Assembly (NCBI GenBank): GCA_016293845.1
Contig: JAEDDH010000041.1
Coordinates: 1 to 14,601 of the forward strand
Source: Bacteroidales bacterium
GTDB lineage: Bacteria; Bacteroidota; Bacteroidia; Bacteroidales; UBA3824
DNA: 14,601 bases
Direction of reading: 5' to 3'
The position numbers were made by a program, and so were the translations under genes. Shown piece by piece: positions 1-7,363 of this stretch. The notes below the pieces were generated by a model. The model did not search any database and was not told the DNA's origin. It saw nothing but the letters and a program-made list of their open reading frames with translations. How positions within the stretch are numbered: position 1 is the stretch's first letter; the number at the start of each line of letters is the position of its first letter.

Positions 1-55
1 ATACTTTGTAAAGGCTATATGGAAGTCGTGTGTCTTTTTTATCGGACAGCAATAA
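1..55 (-). repeat. 55-bp dispersed/inverted repeat, left copy
   Basis: This segment matches the reverse complement of 14496-14550 at 52 of 55 positions; the differences are at positions 5, 14 and 32. It begins at the first base of the window, so the repeat may extend further left. Read on the minus strand, it lies 36 bp beyond the terminator of the nqr operon and starts TTATTGCTGTCCGATAAAA. Strand is given relative to that reading. It could be the end of an insertion sequence, a small non-autonomous element, or a dispersed intergenic repeat family. The sequence alone does not decide which. Confidence 0.85.
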
Positions 56-91
56 AAAATATTCCTTCAAATTATCTTTATACTTTAAAAG

Positions 92-118
92 AAACGCCAA
101 ACAATCAGTCTGGCGTTT
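92..118 (-). terminator. Rho-independent terminator of the nqr operon
   Basis: AAACGCCA (92-99) pairs perfectly with TGGCGTTT (111-118) around an 11-nt loop. Read on the minus strand, the stem starts about 20 nt after the nqrF stop codon and is followed by TTTCTTTT counted from the stem base. The plus-strand side also has a run of nine T (116-124), so the hairpin may work in both directions. Confidence 0.8.
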
Positions 119-138
119 TTTTTATAGCAATTTATGTT

Positions 139-1437
139 CTATCCTCCAAAGTTGTCGAAGTGGATCATATTCTGTTCTACTCCGAGGCTGTCGAGAAGGT
201 CGATAACTGTCTTGGCCATCATCGGAGGTCCGCAGAGGTAGTACTCGATGTCTTCGGGAGCCTCGTGCGCTTTGAGGTAGGTGTCGCCCATAACAGGAGC
301 GATAAATCCTGCGGTGTACTTAACGCCTTTTTCGTCGGCCTTCGGGTCGGGACGGTCGAGAGCAAGGTGGAAGTGGAAGTTGGGATACTCTTTTTCCAAA
401 GCGAGGAAGTCTTCCATAAAGAATACCTCATCCAATGCACGTGCGCCGTAGAAATAGTGCATTTCGCGGTCGCGTGTGTGGAGAGTTTTGAGCATGTGCA
501 TAATCTGTGCGCGGAGAGGAGCCATACCTGCGCCACCACCTACCCAAATCATTTCGCGTTTTGAGTCGAAAATCGGGTGGAAGTCGCCGTAAGGACCGCT
601 CATGGTTACTGTGTCGCCGGGTTTCAACGAGAAGATGTATGTAGATGCGATACCACAAGGAACATCTTGGAAACCAACCTGCGGTTTTGGTTTAAACGGC
701 GGAGTGGCTATGCGGACGGTAAGGGTGATGATGTCGCCCTCGTCGGGATAGTTGGCCATAGAGTATGCGCGGATGGTTTCGGTGTCGTTTTTCTGATGGA
801 GTCCAAAGAGACCAAATTTTTCCCAAGCGGGAACGAACACCTTGCCTTCTTCGGCATTGTTGATAAGGTCGCGGTCAAAATCGTTGTAGTTGATGTCGTA
901 TTTTGGGATTTTGATCTGAGCGTACGAACCAGGAATAAAGTTCATGTGCTCGCCCGGAGGCAACTGCACTTTGAACTCTTTGATAAAGGTGGCCACGTTC
1001 TTGTTTGAGATAACCTTGCACTGCCATTCCTTTACGCCGAGAACGCTCTCGGGCACCTTGATTTCCATATCGCCTTTAACCTTTACTTGGCAGCCGAGAC
1101 GCCAGTGGTCTTTGATTTGTTTGCGGGTGAAATGGGGCACTTCGGTGGGCGAAATCTCGCCGCCGCCCTGAACAACTTGGCATTTGCACTGTCCGCAAGA
1201 ACCCTTGCCACCGCAAGCCGACGGAAGGTAGATTTTCTCGGTAGAGAGAGTCTGCAACAGCGAACCGCCTTGTTCTACTTCAACCTCTTTATCACCGTTG
1301 ATAGTGATTTTTACCTTGCCTGAAGGCAGAAGTTTTGCCTTTGCCACAAGCAGCAGGATAACGAGCAGCAGTACTAAAACAAAGAATACTGCCACTGCCG
1401 TTCCTAATGTTGTTGAAAATATGTCTAATAAAATCAT
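139..1437 (-). CDS. nqrF: Na+-translocating NADH:quinone reductase subunit F
   Basis: NqrF is the entry point of Na+-NQR: it oxidises NADH with FAD and passes electrons through a 2Fe-2S cluster into the membrane complex. The 432-residue product has one N-terminal membrane helix (about 7-33). A plant-type ferredoxin domain follows, with cluster ligands C75, C81 and C84 in CGGKGSCGQC and C116 in RLGCQV. The FAD-binding motif RAYSMANY is at 223-230, a glycine-rich NADH site GGGAGMAPLR at 300-309, and the reductase-type LCGPPMM near 401-407. It ends in the usual FDNFGG tail. Length and domain order fit the family. It is the last gene of the operon, 36 bp after nqrE, and its stop is followed by a terminator. 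No defect is visible. Confidence 0.97.
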   Translation of the reverse strand: MILLDIFSTTLGTAVAVFFVLVLLLVILLLVAKAKLLPSGKVKITINGDKEVEVEQGGSLLQTLSTEKIYLPSACGGKGSCGQCKCQVVQGGGEISPTEVPHFTRKQIKDHWRLGCQVKVKGDMEIKVPESVLGVKEWQCKVISNKNVATFIKEFKVQLPPGEHMNFIPGSYAQIKIPKYDINYNDFDRDLINNAEEGKVFVPAWEKFGLFGLHQKNDTETIRAYSMANYPDEGDIITLTVRIATPPFKPKPQVGFQDVPCGIASTYIFSLKPGDTVTMSGPYGDFHPIFDSKREMIWVGGGAGMAPLRAQIMHMLKTLHTRDREMHYFYGARALDEVFFMEDFLALEKEYPNFHFHLALDRPDPKADEKGVKYTAGFIAPVMGDTYLKAHEAPEDIEYYLCGPPMMAKTVIDLLDSLGVEQNMIHFDNFGG

Positions 1438-1473
1438 TTCTGTTGATTTTTATAAGTTCGTAAAAATAGTCAG

Positions 1474-2115
1474 TTACAGTTTGATACCCATAAACGACAT
1501 AAATGCAATTGCCATCAAACCGCAGACAATGAAAGCGATACCTACACCTTTGAGGGGTGCGGGAACGTTAGAGTAAGAGATTTTTTCTCTGATAGCGGCC
1601 ATAAGAACGATAGCCAAAAACCAACCAATACCCGAACCCAAAGCATAAACAATAGCACTGCCTATACCAGTAATAGCCTTGGTATCAGAAGGATCAAGTT
1701 CGATACGCTGTTGCATGAAAAGCGAAGCACCCATAATAGCGCAGTTTACAGCAATCAAAGGCAAGAAAATACCTAACTGACCATAAAGCGCAGGAGCAAA
1801 CTTTTCAACAATCATTTCAACAAGTTGAACAATTGCCGCAATTACAGCGATGAACAAGATGAAAGAGAGAAAACTTAAATCAACTTTTTCAAACCCTTCG
1901 CCCAACCAACTTAAAGCACCTTCGTTGAGAATACGAGTTTGAAGAAGATAGTTTACAGGAACAGTAATCAAGAGAACGAAAATAACTGCCGCGCCCAATC
2001 CTACTGATGTTTTAACGGTCTTAGAAACAGCAAGATAAGAACACATTCCAAGGAATGCCGAAAATATCATGTTGTCTATAAAAATAGACCTTATAAATAA
2101 ACTTAATGATTCCAT
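1474..2115 (-). CDS. nqrE: Na+-translocating NADH:quinone reductase subunit E
   Basis: NqrE is one of two homologous integral membrane subunits (NqrD/NqrE, related to RnfA/RnfE) that form the core of the sodium pump. The 213-residue product is almost entirely hydrophobic, with about six predicted membrane helices. The two conserved half-channel cysteines are present: C25 in GMCSYLAV and C125 in VNCAIMGA. In this family they join the matching NqrD cysteines to hold an intramembrane iron-sulfur centre. The sequence LYGQLGIFLPLIAVNC is typical of NqrE. The gene starts 30 bp after the nqrD stop, inside the operon. No Shine-Dalgarno sequence is seen, only an A/T-rich leader, as is usual in this phylum. 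Confidence 0.97.
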   Translation of the reverse strand: MESLSLFIRSIFIDNMIFSAFLGMCSYLAVSKTVKTSVGLGAAVIFVLLITVPVNYLLQTRILNEGALSWLGEGFEKVDLSFLSFILFIAVIAAIVQLVEMIVEKFAPALYGQLGIFLPLIAVNCAIMGASLFMQQRIELDPSDTKAITGIGSAIVYALGSGIGWFLAIVLMAAIREKISYSNVPAPLKGVGIAFIVCGLMAIAFMSFMGIKL

Positions 2116-2145
2116 GTTAAAACTGTGTATTTAAAGGTTCAACAA

Positions 2146-2778
2146 TTATTTTTCTTGAAGTTCTTTAACTTTGGCTCTTTGAATCCAGATGACAATACCA
2201 ATTAAAATAAGTGCCATAGGGGGATTAAGCATAAAACCGCAGTTAGAATAGAAACCTCCGTTTTCAATATAAATGCTATCGGGCAAAATCTGATGGTCGA
2301 ACAATGTGCCTGAGCCAAAAAACTCTCTTATAAAAGCAACGACAATCAATATAACGCCATATCCCGCTCCACTGCCTATACCGTCAAGAAGTGCGGGGAA
2401 GGGTTTATTGCCAAGAGCAAATGCCTCCAAACGACCCATAACGATACAGTTGGTAATGATAAGTCCCACATATACCGACAGAGCCTTGTCGAGGTCGTAC
2501 ATAAACGCTTTAAGCACCTGATCTACAAGGATAACAAGAAACGATACAACAACAAGTTGAACAATAATTCTGATACGTGAAGGTATCGTATTTCTAATCA
2601 AAGAGATAATCAGGTTAGCAAGAGCCGTAACTACCGTTACAGAAATAGCCATAACAATGGCGGGCTCCAATTTTACCGTTACGGCAAGTGCCGAACAAAT
2701 ACCCAAAACCTGAACCGTAATAGGGTTGTTGAGGTTTATCGGGTTGGTCAAAAGTTCTGATTTTTTTGTCTGTGCCAT
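2146..2778 (-). CDS. nqrD: Na+-translocating NADH:quinone reductase subunit D
   Basis: NqrD is the membrane partner of NqrE. The 210-residue product has a short polar N-terminus carrying the NPINLNNPI element typical of the subunit, then about six hydrophobic segments. The conserved cysteines that share an intramembrane iron-sulfur centre with NqrE are at C28 (LGICSALAV) and C111 (TNCIVMGRLEAFA). The loop with LLDGIGSGAGY (130-140) and the REFFGSGTLF segment also fit the family. Its start lies only 6 bp past the nqrC stop, which suggests translational coupling. Length is normal and no key residue is missing. Confidence 0.97.
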   Translation of the reverse strand: MAQTKKSELLTNPINLNNPITVQVLGICSALAVTVKLEPAIVMAISVTVVTALANLIISLIRNTIPSRIRIIVQLVVVSFLVILVDQVLKAFMYDLDKALSVYVGLIITNCIVMGRLEAFALGNKPFPALLDGIGSGAGYGVILIVVAFIREFFGSGTLFDHQILPDSIYIENGGFYSNCGFMLNPPMALILIGIVIWIQRAKVKELQEK

Positions 2779-2784
2779 AATAAT

Positions 2785-3603
2785 TTACTCGTTAACATTA
2801 GTTAAGGTAGTCTGTTGAGCATCATCAGACACTTCGCCAACCACAGGCTGAGCCGAAGTTTGAACAGAGTTTTTGTATGCTCCGTATGCTTTTAGACTTT
2901 TGTTTACCATATCCTGAACGCCCTTTGTGGTTAAAGTTGATCCAGAAATTGCATCAATACCGTGGAGTTTGTCTTGATCATCGTTGGGATTTTTAGGATT
3001 GCCTTTGTAGACATTCATAATACCCAAGAAATCATTGCCTTCATACATCTGTCGTCCTTCAAACTGTTCGCAGAAGTACAATTGGGTCATTTCTGCACCA
3101 AGTCCGGGAGTCTCGCTTGCGTGGTCGAATACAACACCGTTGATAGTGTTGAAATCTGATTTGAGCGAAGCGTATCCCCAGATAGCACCCCAAAGACCGT
3201 TTCCTGTCAAAGGTACAACATAGAGTTTTTCACCGTTTTTGTTAACAACAAAAACAGGAAGTTTGTTCTTATCTTTTTTAGTATTAACTTCAAATGCTTT
3301 GCCCTCAACAACATTGCCAAGAGTATCCACAATGAAGCAATCGTCTTCGTTTACATATTTATTATATGTATCCTCAACAGAGCCCTTTTCGAGAATGAAA
3401 CCGTATTTTTGAGCATTTTCCTCAGAAACTTTGCCCTCAATAGCGATACCGGCAGATTTCAATATGTTCTGACGTTTTTCATTGTCGATATTAACCTGTT
3501 GTCTATCTTTTAAGCCCAAAGAAATGAGCGTCAATGCGGCAGCCACTACAACAACCATTATTGTAGAAAAGACCACCGTATATCCGTTACTTTGTGTATT
3601 CAT
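2785..3603 (-). CDS. nqrC: Na+-translocating NADH:quinone reductase subunit C (covalent FMN)
   Basis: NqrC carries a covalently bound FMN in the periplasmic part of the sodium pump. The 272-residue protein has one N-terminal membrane anchor (about 9-29) and a soluble FMN-binding domain. The flavinylation motif is seen as DAISGSTLTT; the acceptor threonine of the S-G-x-T-x-T pattern is about residue 225. The HASETPGLGAEM segment (161-172) is also typical. The third motif position is Ser instead of the more common Ala, a mild variation. The tail after residue 240 is polar, poorly conserved in appearance and probably flexible. The flavin transferase ApbE needed to attach FMN is not encoded in this window. 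The gene lies 21 bp after nqrB. Confidence 0.96.
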   Translation of the reverse strand: MNTQSNGYTVVFSTIMVVVVAAALTLISLGLKDRQQVNIDNEKRQNILKSAGIAIEGKVSEENAQKYGFILEKGSVEDTYNKYVNEDDCFIVDTLGNVVEGKAFEVNTKKDKNKLPVFVVNKNGEKLYVVPLTGNGLWGAIWGYASLKSDFNTINGVVFDHASETPGLGAEMTQLYFCEQFEGRQMYEGNDFLGIMNVYKGNPKNPNDDQDKLHGIDAISGSTLTTKGVQDMVNKSLKAYGAYKNSVQTSAQPVVGEVSDDAQQTTLTNVNE

Positions 3604-3624
3604 CTTTAATCTATTTAATGGTTA

Positions 3625-4833
3625 TTAATTTGTTTTTGCACGTTTCAAACGACGTTTAATATTTTGACGAATAATGATATGATCGATAAGCGGTGCGCAG
3701 ATGTTGCCGAAGAGGATAGCGAGCATCACACCTTCGGGGAACGCGGGGTTGATAACGCGAACCAAAAGAACCATTGCGCCGATTAAGAAACCATAAATCC
3801 ATTTGCCAGTTTCGGTTTGAGCGGCTGTTACAGGGTCTGTGGCCATAAACACAATACCGAATGCAAAACCACCAAGGATAAGGTGTTGCCAAAAAGGTGT
3901 ATTCAAATAATTAACTCTTGCTATTTCAGAAGCATCTTTCAATGAAGAAATATCATAAGAAGATCCAACTGCATTAATCAAAAGACCTGTGAGCAACAAT
4001 CCTGCAACGCCCGAAATCATTATCTTCCAACTTGCTACGCCTGTCCAAATAAGGATAATTGCGCCAATAAGGATGCAGAGTGTAGAAGTTTCGCCAATAG
4101 CACCAGGAATGAATCCGAAGAATTGGTCGGCGATAGAGTAATGTGTAGAGCCTGTGTTAGCGAGGTCGGCAAGAGGAGTTGCACCAGAGAAACCGTCAAC
4201 GATTTTGGACTCAGGGTCGCCCATACCTGCAATCCAAACTTTGTCGCCGCTCATTTGGCTTGGGTAAGCGAAAAAGAGGAATGCACGTGCAAGAAGTGCG
4301 GGGTTAACAATGTTCATACCTGTGCCGCCAAATACCTCTTTACCAATAAGAACGGCAAACATTGTGGCAACGGCAACCATCCACAAGGGAACGTCTACCG
4401 GCACAATCATAGGAATCAAAAGACCTGTTACAAGGAATCCCTCGTTAACCTCCTCTTTGCGGATTTGAGCAAAAAGGAATTCGAGGAAAAGTCCTGAAAC
4501 ATAACTAACTACGATAATTGGGAAAACCTGTCCCAAGCCGTAGAAAAACTCGCTCCAAAAACCAGGATTCTCACCGAGCGACTGGTAATGGAAACTGCCT
4601 GTATTCCACATTCCGAAAAACAGCGCGGGCAAAAGGGCTATGATAACGGCGGTCATATTGCGTTTCATATCCATATTGTCGCGAATGTGCGCGCCCTTGG
4701 TTGTAACCTTGTCGGGAACAAAGAAGAACGATTCGAATGCGCCGAAAGTGGATTTCAGTTTGGAGAATTTGCCCCCTTCCTGAAAATTAGGCTTTATTTT
4801 GTCTAAATACTTTCTTAATGCTTTCATTTTCAA
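3625..4833 (-). CDS. nqrB: Na+-translocating NADH:quinone reductase subunit B (covalent FMN, membrane)
   Basis: NqrB is the large membrane subunit that carries a second covalent FMN and, by family knowledge, riboflavin and part of the sodium path. The 402-residue product has a polar N-terminal stretch of about 60 residues (including a GAHIRDNMDMKR segment) and then many membrane helices. The flavinylation motif SGAT is at 216-219, so T219 is the expected FMN acceptor. Conserved segments KEVFGGTGMNIVNPALLARAF, split around 165-185, and FMATDPVTAA near 329-338 support the call. The start could be Met1 or Met3 (MKMKALRK); the upstream Met gives the annotated end. The gene begins 21 bp after nqrA. 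Length is close to the family norm. Confidence 0.97.
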   Translation of the reverse strand: MKMKALRKYLDKIKPNFQEGGKFSKLKSTFGAFESFFFVPDKVTTKGAHIRDNMDMKRNMTAVIIALLPALFFGMWNTGSFHYQSLGENPGFWSEFFYGLGQVFPIIVVSYVSGLFLEFLFAQIRKEEVNEGFLVTGLLIPMIVPVDVPLWMVAVATMFAVLIGKEVFGGTGMNIVNPALLARAFLFFAYPSQMSGDKVWIAGMGDPESKIVDGFSGATPLADLANTGSTHYSIADQFFGFIPGAIGETSTLCILIGAIILIWTGVASWKIMISGVAGLLLTGLLINAVGSSYDISSLKDASEIARVNYLNTPFWQHLILGGFAFGIVFMATDPVTAAQTETGKWIYGFLIGAMVLLVRVINPAFPEGVMLAILFGNICAPLIDHIIIRQNIKRRLKRAKTN

Positions 4834-4854
4834 TTAATTTTCAATATTAACTAA

Positions 4855-6198
4855 CTATCGGCTCTCTGCCACCATAAGGTCGAGACCTTTTCGGATAATA
4901 GCCTGAATTTCAGTTTTAGAAGTGTCGGCAAACTCGCAGAGTGCGAAATCTTCTTCCGCAACCTCGTAGATACCAAGGTCTTCCATAAGTTCGATGTTTT
5001 CTGCCAAGATAGCCTTGATCAACTGCAAAGGCAGTATGTCCATCGGGAGAAGTTTCTCGTAAGTGCCTGTTACCACGTAAGCGCGCTCTTCGCCGTGCAT
5101 ATTGGTGTCGAGGTCGTACTGTTTTTTGGGAGTAAGCCAAGAGAAGAATGTGCGCGAAACGCTGAATTTTTTGAATCCGGGTAATGCCCATCCAAAAAAG
5201 TCGTAGTAATTGCCCTCGGGGATAACAGTGATAGCGTTGTCGTAGAATCCGAGGAAACCTTTTTCGTCGATTTTGGTGCCTGTGAGAACGTTGCCGCTGA
5301 TGATGCGGGCGTTGTCGGCATCGATGTTGCCGCTGATCAACGGAGCAACTGATGTATTGGCTATTGTTTTGATATACTGCGGTTTGTTTACCTTTGAACC
5401 GGCAATTACAACAGTTTTTTTAGCGTCGTAAATACCGTTTTTAACAAGGCGACCGATAATTGCAACATCCTGAGGATTAACCACAATCACATTCTCACCC
5501 TTGTTAACAGGGATGATGTGGCTAATTTGCACACCTGCGTTTCCGGCAGGGTGAGGACCGTCGAAACTGTTGATTTCCTTGCATTTAACACCAGCAAAGA
5601 TGTTGTCTTTTACCTTAGCGTCTAAGCCCAAATACACGGGAGCAATTTTACCGAGGATGTCAACACCTGCCTGAAATTCAGCCACTTGGTCTTTCAAGAT
5701 AAACTGATAATCGGGAGCCAAGGGTGCGCTGTCGAACGTTGACACATACACAGCCTTAAACTCTGATTGAGGGTCGGCAATGATGTTGAACGGACGCTGG
5801 CGGAGGTAGGGCCACACACCACTTTTGAGCAAGAGTTCTTTTGCGGCGTCTTTTGAATTGACATTAGCCGTGTCGAACTTTTCGTACTCGCCCGCTCCGT
5901 CGCCCTTAACCACTATGTCGGTTATCCGTCGGCGTTCGGCGCGGCGAATTTCAGCCACTGTTCCGCTCACAGGCGAGCAGAAACAGATTTCGGGTCTGTA
6001 CTTGTCGGTAAAGAGCACCGAGCCGGCTTTTACCTTGTCACCCTCCTTTACCTTCAAGGCGGGCTTCATACAGGGGAAATCAGACGGCTTAATGGAAATT
6101 TCGGCCTCAGCAATGCCAGATGCCTCCGTCAATGCGAGTTCCGCCTTTCCTTTAAGGTTGATATCCAAGCCTTTCTTCAATTTTATAACTTTTGACAT
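4855..6198 (-). CDS. nqrA: Na+-translocating NADH:quinone reductase subunit A
   Basis: NqrA is the cytoplasmic-side peripheral subunit of Na+-NQR and has been implicated in quinone binding. The 447-residue product starts MSKVIKLKKGLDINLKGKAE, the usual NqrA N-terminus. It continues with a biotinyl/lipoyl-like beta region (residues about 35-90, with KVKAGSVLFTDK) that resembles RnfC-type proteins. No membrane helix or signal peptide is seen, as expected. It is the first gene of the nqrABCDEF operon, so its upstream region holds the operon promoter. No frameshift or truncation is visible. The gene order matches the canonical operon exactly. Confidence 0.97.
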   Translation of the reverse strand: MSKVIKLKKGLDINLKGKAELALTEASGIAEAEISIKPSDFPCMKPALKVKEGDKVKAGSVLFTDKYRPEICFCSPVSGTVAEIRRAERRRITDIVVKGDGAGEYEKFDTANVNSKDAAKELLLKSGVWPYLRQRPFNIIADPQSEFKAVYVSTFDSAPLAPDYQFILKDQVAEFQAGVDILGKIAPVYLGLDAKVKDNIFAGVKCKEINSFDGPHPAGNAGVQISHIIPVNKGENVIVVNPQDVAIIGRLVKNGIYDAKKTVVIAGSKVNKPQYIKTIANTSVAPLISGNIDADNARIISGNVLTGTKIDEKGFLGFYDNAITVIPEGNYYDFFGWALPGFKKFSVSRTFFSWLTPKKQYDLDTNMHGEERAYVVTGTYEKLLPMDILPLQLIKAILAENIELMEDLGIYEVAEEDFALCEFADTSKTEIQAIIRKGLDLMVAESR

Positions 6199-6235
6199 AT
6201 CAAATATGAGTTTGTTTAATTTGCTAATTAACGCG

Positions 6236-6243
6236 CAAAGTTA
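6236..6243 (-). promoter_or_regulatory. Probable nqr operon promoter (-7 element)
   Basis: On the minus strand this reads TAACTTTG, a perfect match to the Bacteroidota -7 consensus TAnnTTTG. It lies about 37 bp before the nqrA ATG, giving a predicted leader of about 30 nt. No clear TTTG stands at the expected -33 spacing (19-21 bp); the nearest TTTG is 27 bp upstream. The call therefore rests on the -7 element and its position. Confidence 0.5.
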
Positions 6244-6387
6244 ATTTTTATTCCCGAAAATCCTAATTAACAAAGCCATAAATAACACATTATTATAAGT
6301 TAAGTTTACGTTAAGGATTTTTGAGAGAAAAACTGATAAAATGAATTTATAATATATAATAAGGTGCGAAAAATTTCGGATGTTTTT

Positions 6388-6418
6388 TTTGATTTTACGT
6401 CTTAATATCATATCTTTG
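6388..6418 (+). promoter_or_regulatory. Bacteroidota-type promoter for the nuclease/beta-galactosidase pair
   Basis: TTTG at 6388-6391 and TATCTTTG at 6411-6418 are separated by 19 bp. This is a full match to the TTTG / TAnnTTTG promoter of this phylum's primary sigma factor. Transcription should begin near 6425, leaving a leader of about 26 nt before the ATG at 6451. No operator or riboswitch is apparent in so short a leader. Confidence 0.8.
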
Positions 6419-6450
6419 CAGTTGAAGTTGCCAATTTTAGAAGATTTATT

Positions 6451-7320
6451 ATGTCAAAGTATCTCAACCCCAAAGTAGATTTAACATTCAAGAAGGTGTT
6501 TGGCGAGCATCCAAACCTCGTTAAGAGCCTTCTCAACGCGCTTTTGCCGTTACCCGAGGGAATGGAAATTGTAAACGTAAATTACCTTACCAATGAGAGT
6601 ATTCCCGACAATCCTGCAAAAAAACTCTCCATAGTGGACGTTCGCTGCACCGACAACTTCGGACGAGGTTTTATTGTGGAAATGCAGTCGTGGTGGAATA
6701 AGGAATTTTTTTCGCGAACTTTGTTCAACGCTACCCAGATGTATTCTAAACAACTTGGCAAAGGCAACCCGTTTGAGCAATTGAAAGCCGTTTACGCCCT
6801 TGCGCTTGTCAACGACAACGCTTTCGACTACAAAGACGACAACGACTACATTCAGGAGTTTTACATCACCAACAAAAAGCATCCCGACGACCGTCGCAAC
6901 GACCTTTCGCTGATATTTGTGGAACTCAAAAAATATAAACCCTCCGACCGTGGCAGCCGTGCTATCAAAGACTTATGGCTGAGGTTTTTAACAGAAATTG
7001 ACGAAAACACCGAAAACGTTGACAACAATATGCTCAACAATCCCGATATTAGTCAGGCGTTGGAGATTGTTGAAAAATCAGCATATACCGATGAAGAACT
7101 CTACCGATACAACGACTATCTTCTTGAAATAATGACACATCATAACGCTATGATAAACGAGCGGATGGAAGGTCGGGCAGAAGGTCGGGCAGAAGGTCTT
7201 GCCGAAGGCGCAAAACAGCAAGCCTTAAACACCGCCAAAAAGATGTTTACTAAAAACTACACAATAGAAGAAATATGCGAAATGACCGGACTTACTCGCG
7301 ACGACATTTCTGCACTATAA
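6451..7320 (+). CDS. PD-(D/E)XK nuclease family transposase / Rpn-like protein (PF12784 type)
   Basis: The 289-residue product begins with the signature of this family, NPKVDLTFKKVFGEHPNLVKSLLNALL. These proteins are abundant in Bacteroidales and related to Rpn (recombination-promoting nuclease) proteins, but their biology is poorly known. A plausible nuclease core is present: D63 in SIVDVRCTD, then E77 and Q79 in FIVEMQ, fitting a D-X13-E-X-Q arrangement. The C-terminus has a glycine/glutamate repeat (about 239-253) followed by a small helical segment ending GLTRDDISAL. The gene has its own strong promoter, and the next gene starts 43 bp after its stop. No terminal inverted repeats flank it, so there is no sign it is itself a mobile unit. 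Family assignment is firm; activity is inferred. Confidence 0.88.
   Translation: MSKYLNPKVDLTFKKVFGEHPNLVKSLLNALLPLPEGMEIVNVNYLTNESIPDNPAKKLSIVDVRCTDNFGRGFIVEMQSWWNKEFFSRTLFNATQMYSKQLGKGNPFEQLKAVYALALVNDNAFDYKDDNDYIQEFYITNKKHPDDRRNDLSLIFVELKKYKPSDRGSRAIKDLWLRFLTEIDENTENVDNNMLNNPDISQALEIVEKSAYTDEELYRYNDYLLEIMTHHNAMINERMEGRAEGRAEGLAEGAKQQALNTAKKMFTKNYTIEEICEMTGLTRDDISAL
7171..7206 (+). repeat. 12-bp in-frame tandem repeat in the PF12784 gene
   Basis: GGTCGGGCAGAA occurs twice in perfect tandem (7171-7182, 7183-7194), followed by a degenerate third unit GGTCTTGCCGAA (7195-7206). Each unit encodes GRAE or GLAE. The unit length is a multiple of three, so copy-number slippage would lengthen or shorten the linker without breaking the frame. 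Confidence 0.9.
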
Positions 7321-7363
7321 CATATTTAATGAAAAGACAATCATTTACTTGAACAATTCACCT

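Noticed and set aside
19..564. A 181-codon plus-strand open frame that starts inside the left repeat (MEVVCLFYRTAI...).
   Set aside because: Most of it is antisense to nqrF and has no recognisable domain. The similar MEVVYLFYRTAI start at the right copy is explained by the shared repeat, not by a protein family.
6451..7320. The PF12784 gene as an active insertion sequence.
   Set aside because: No terminal inverted repeats or target duplications flank it. It has an ordinary promoter and reads on toward the next gene.
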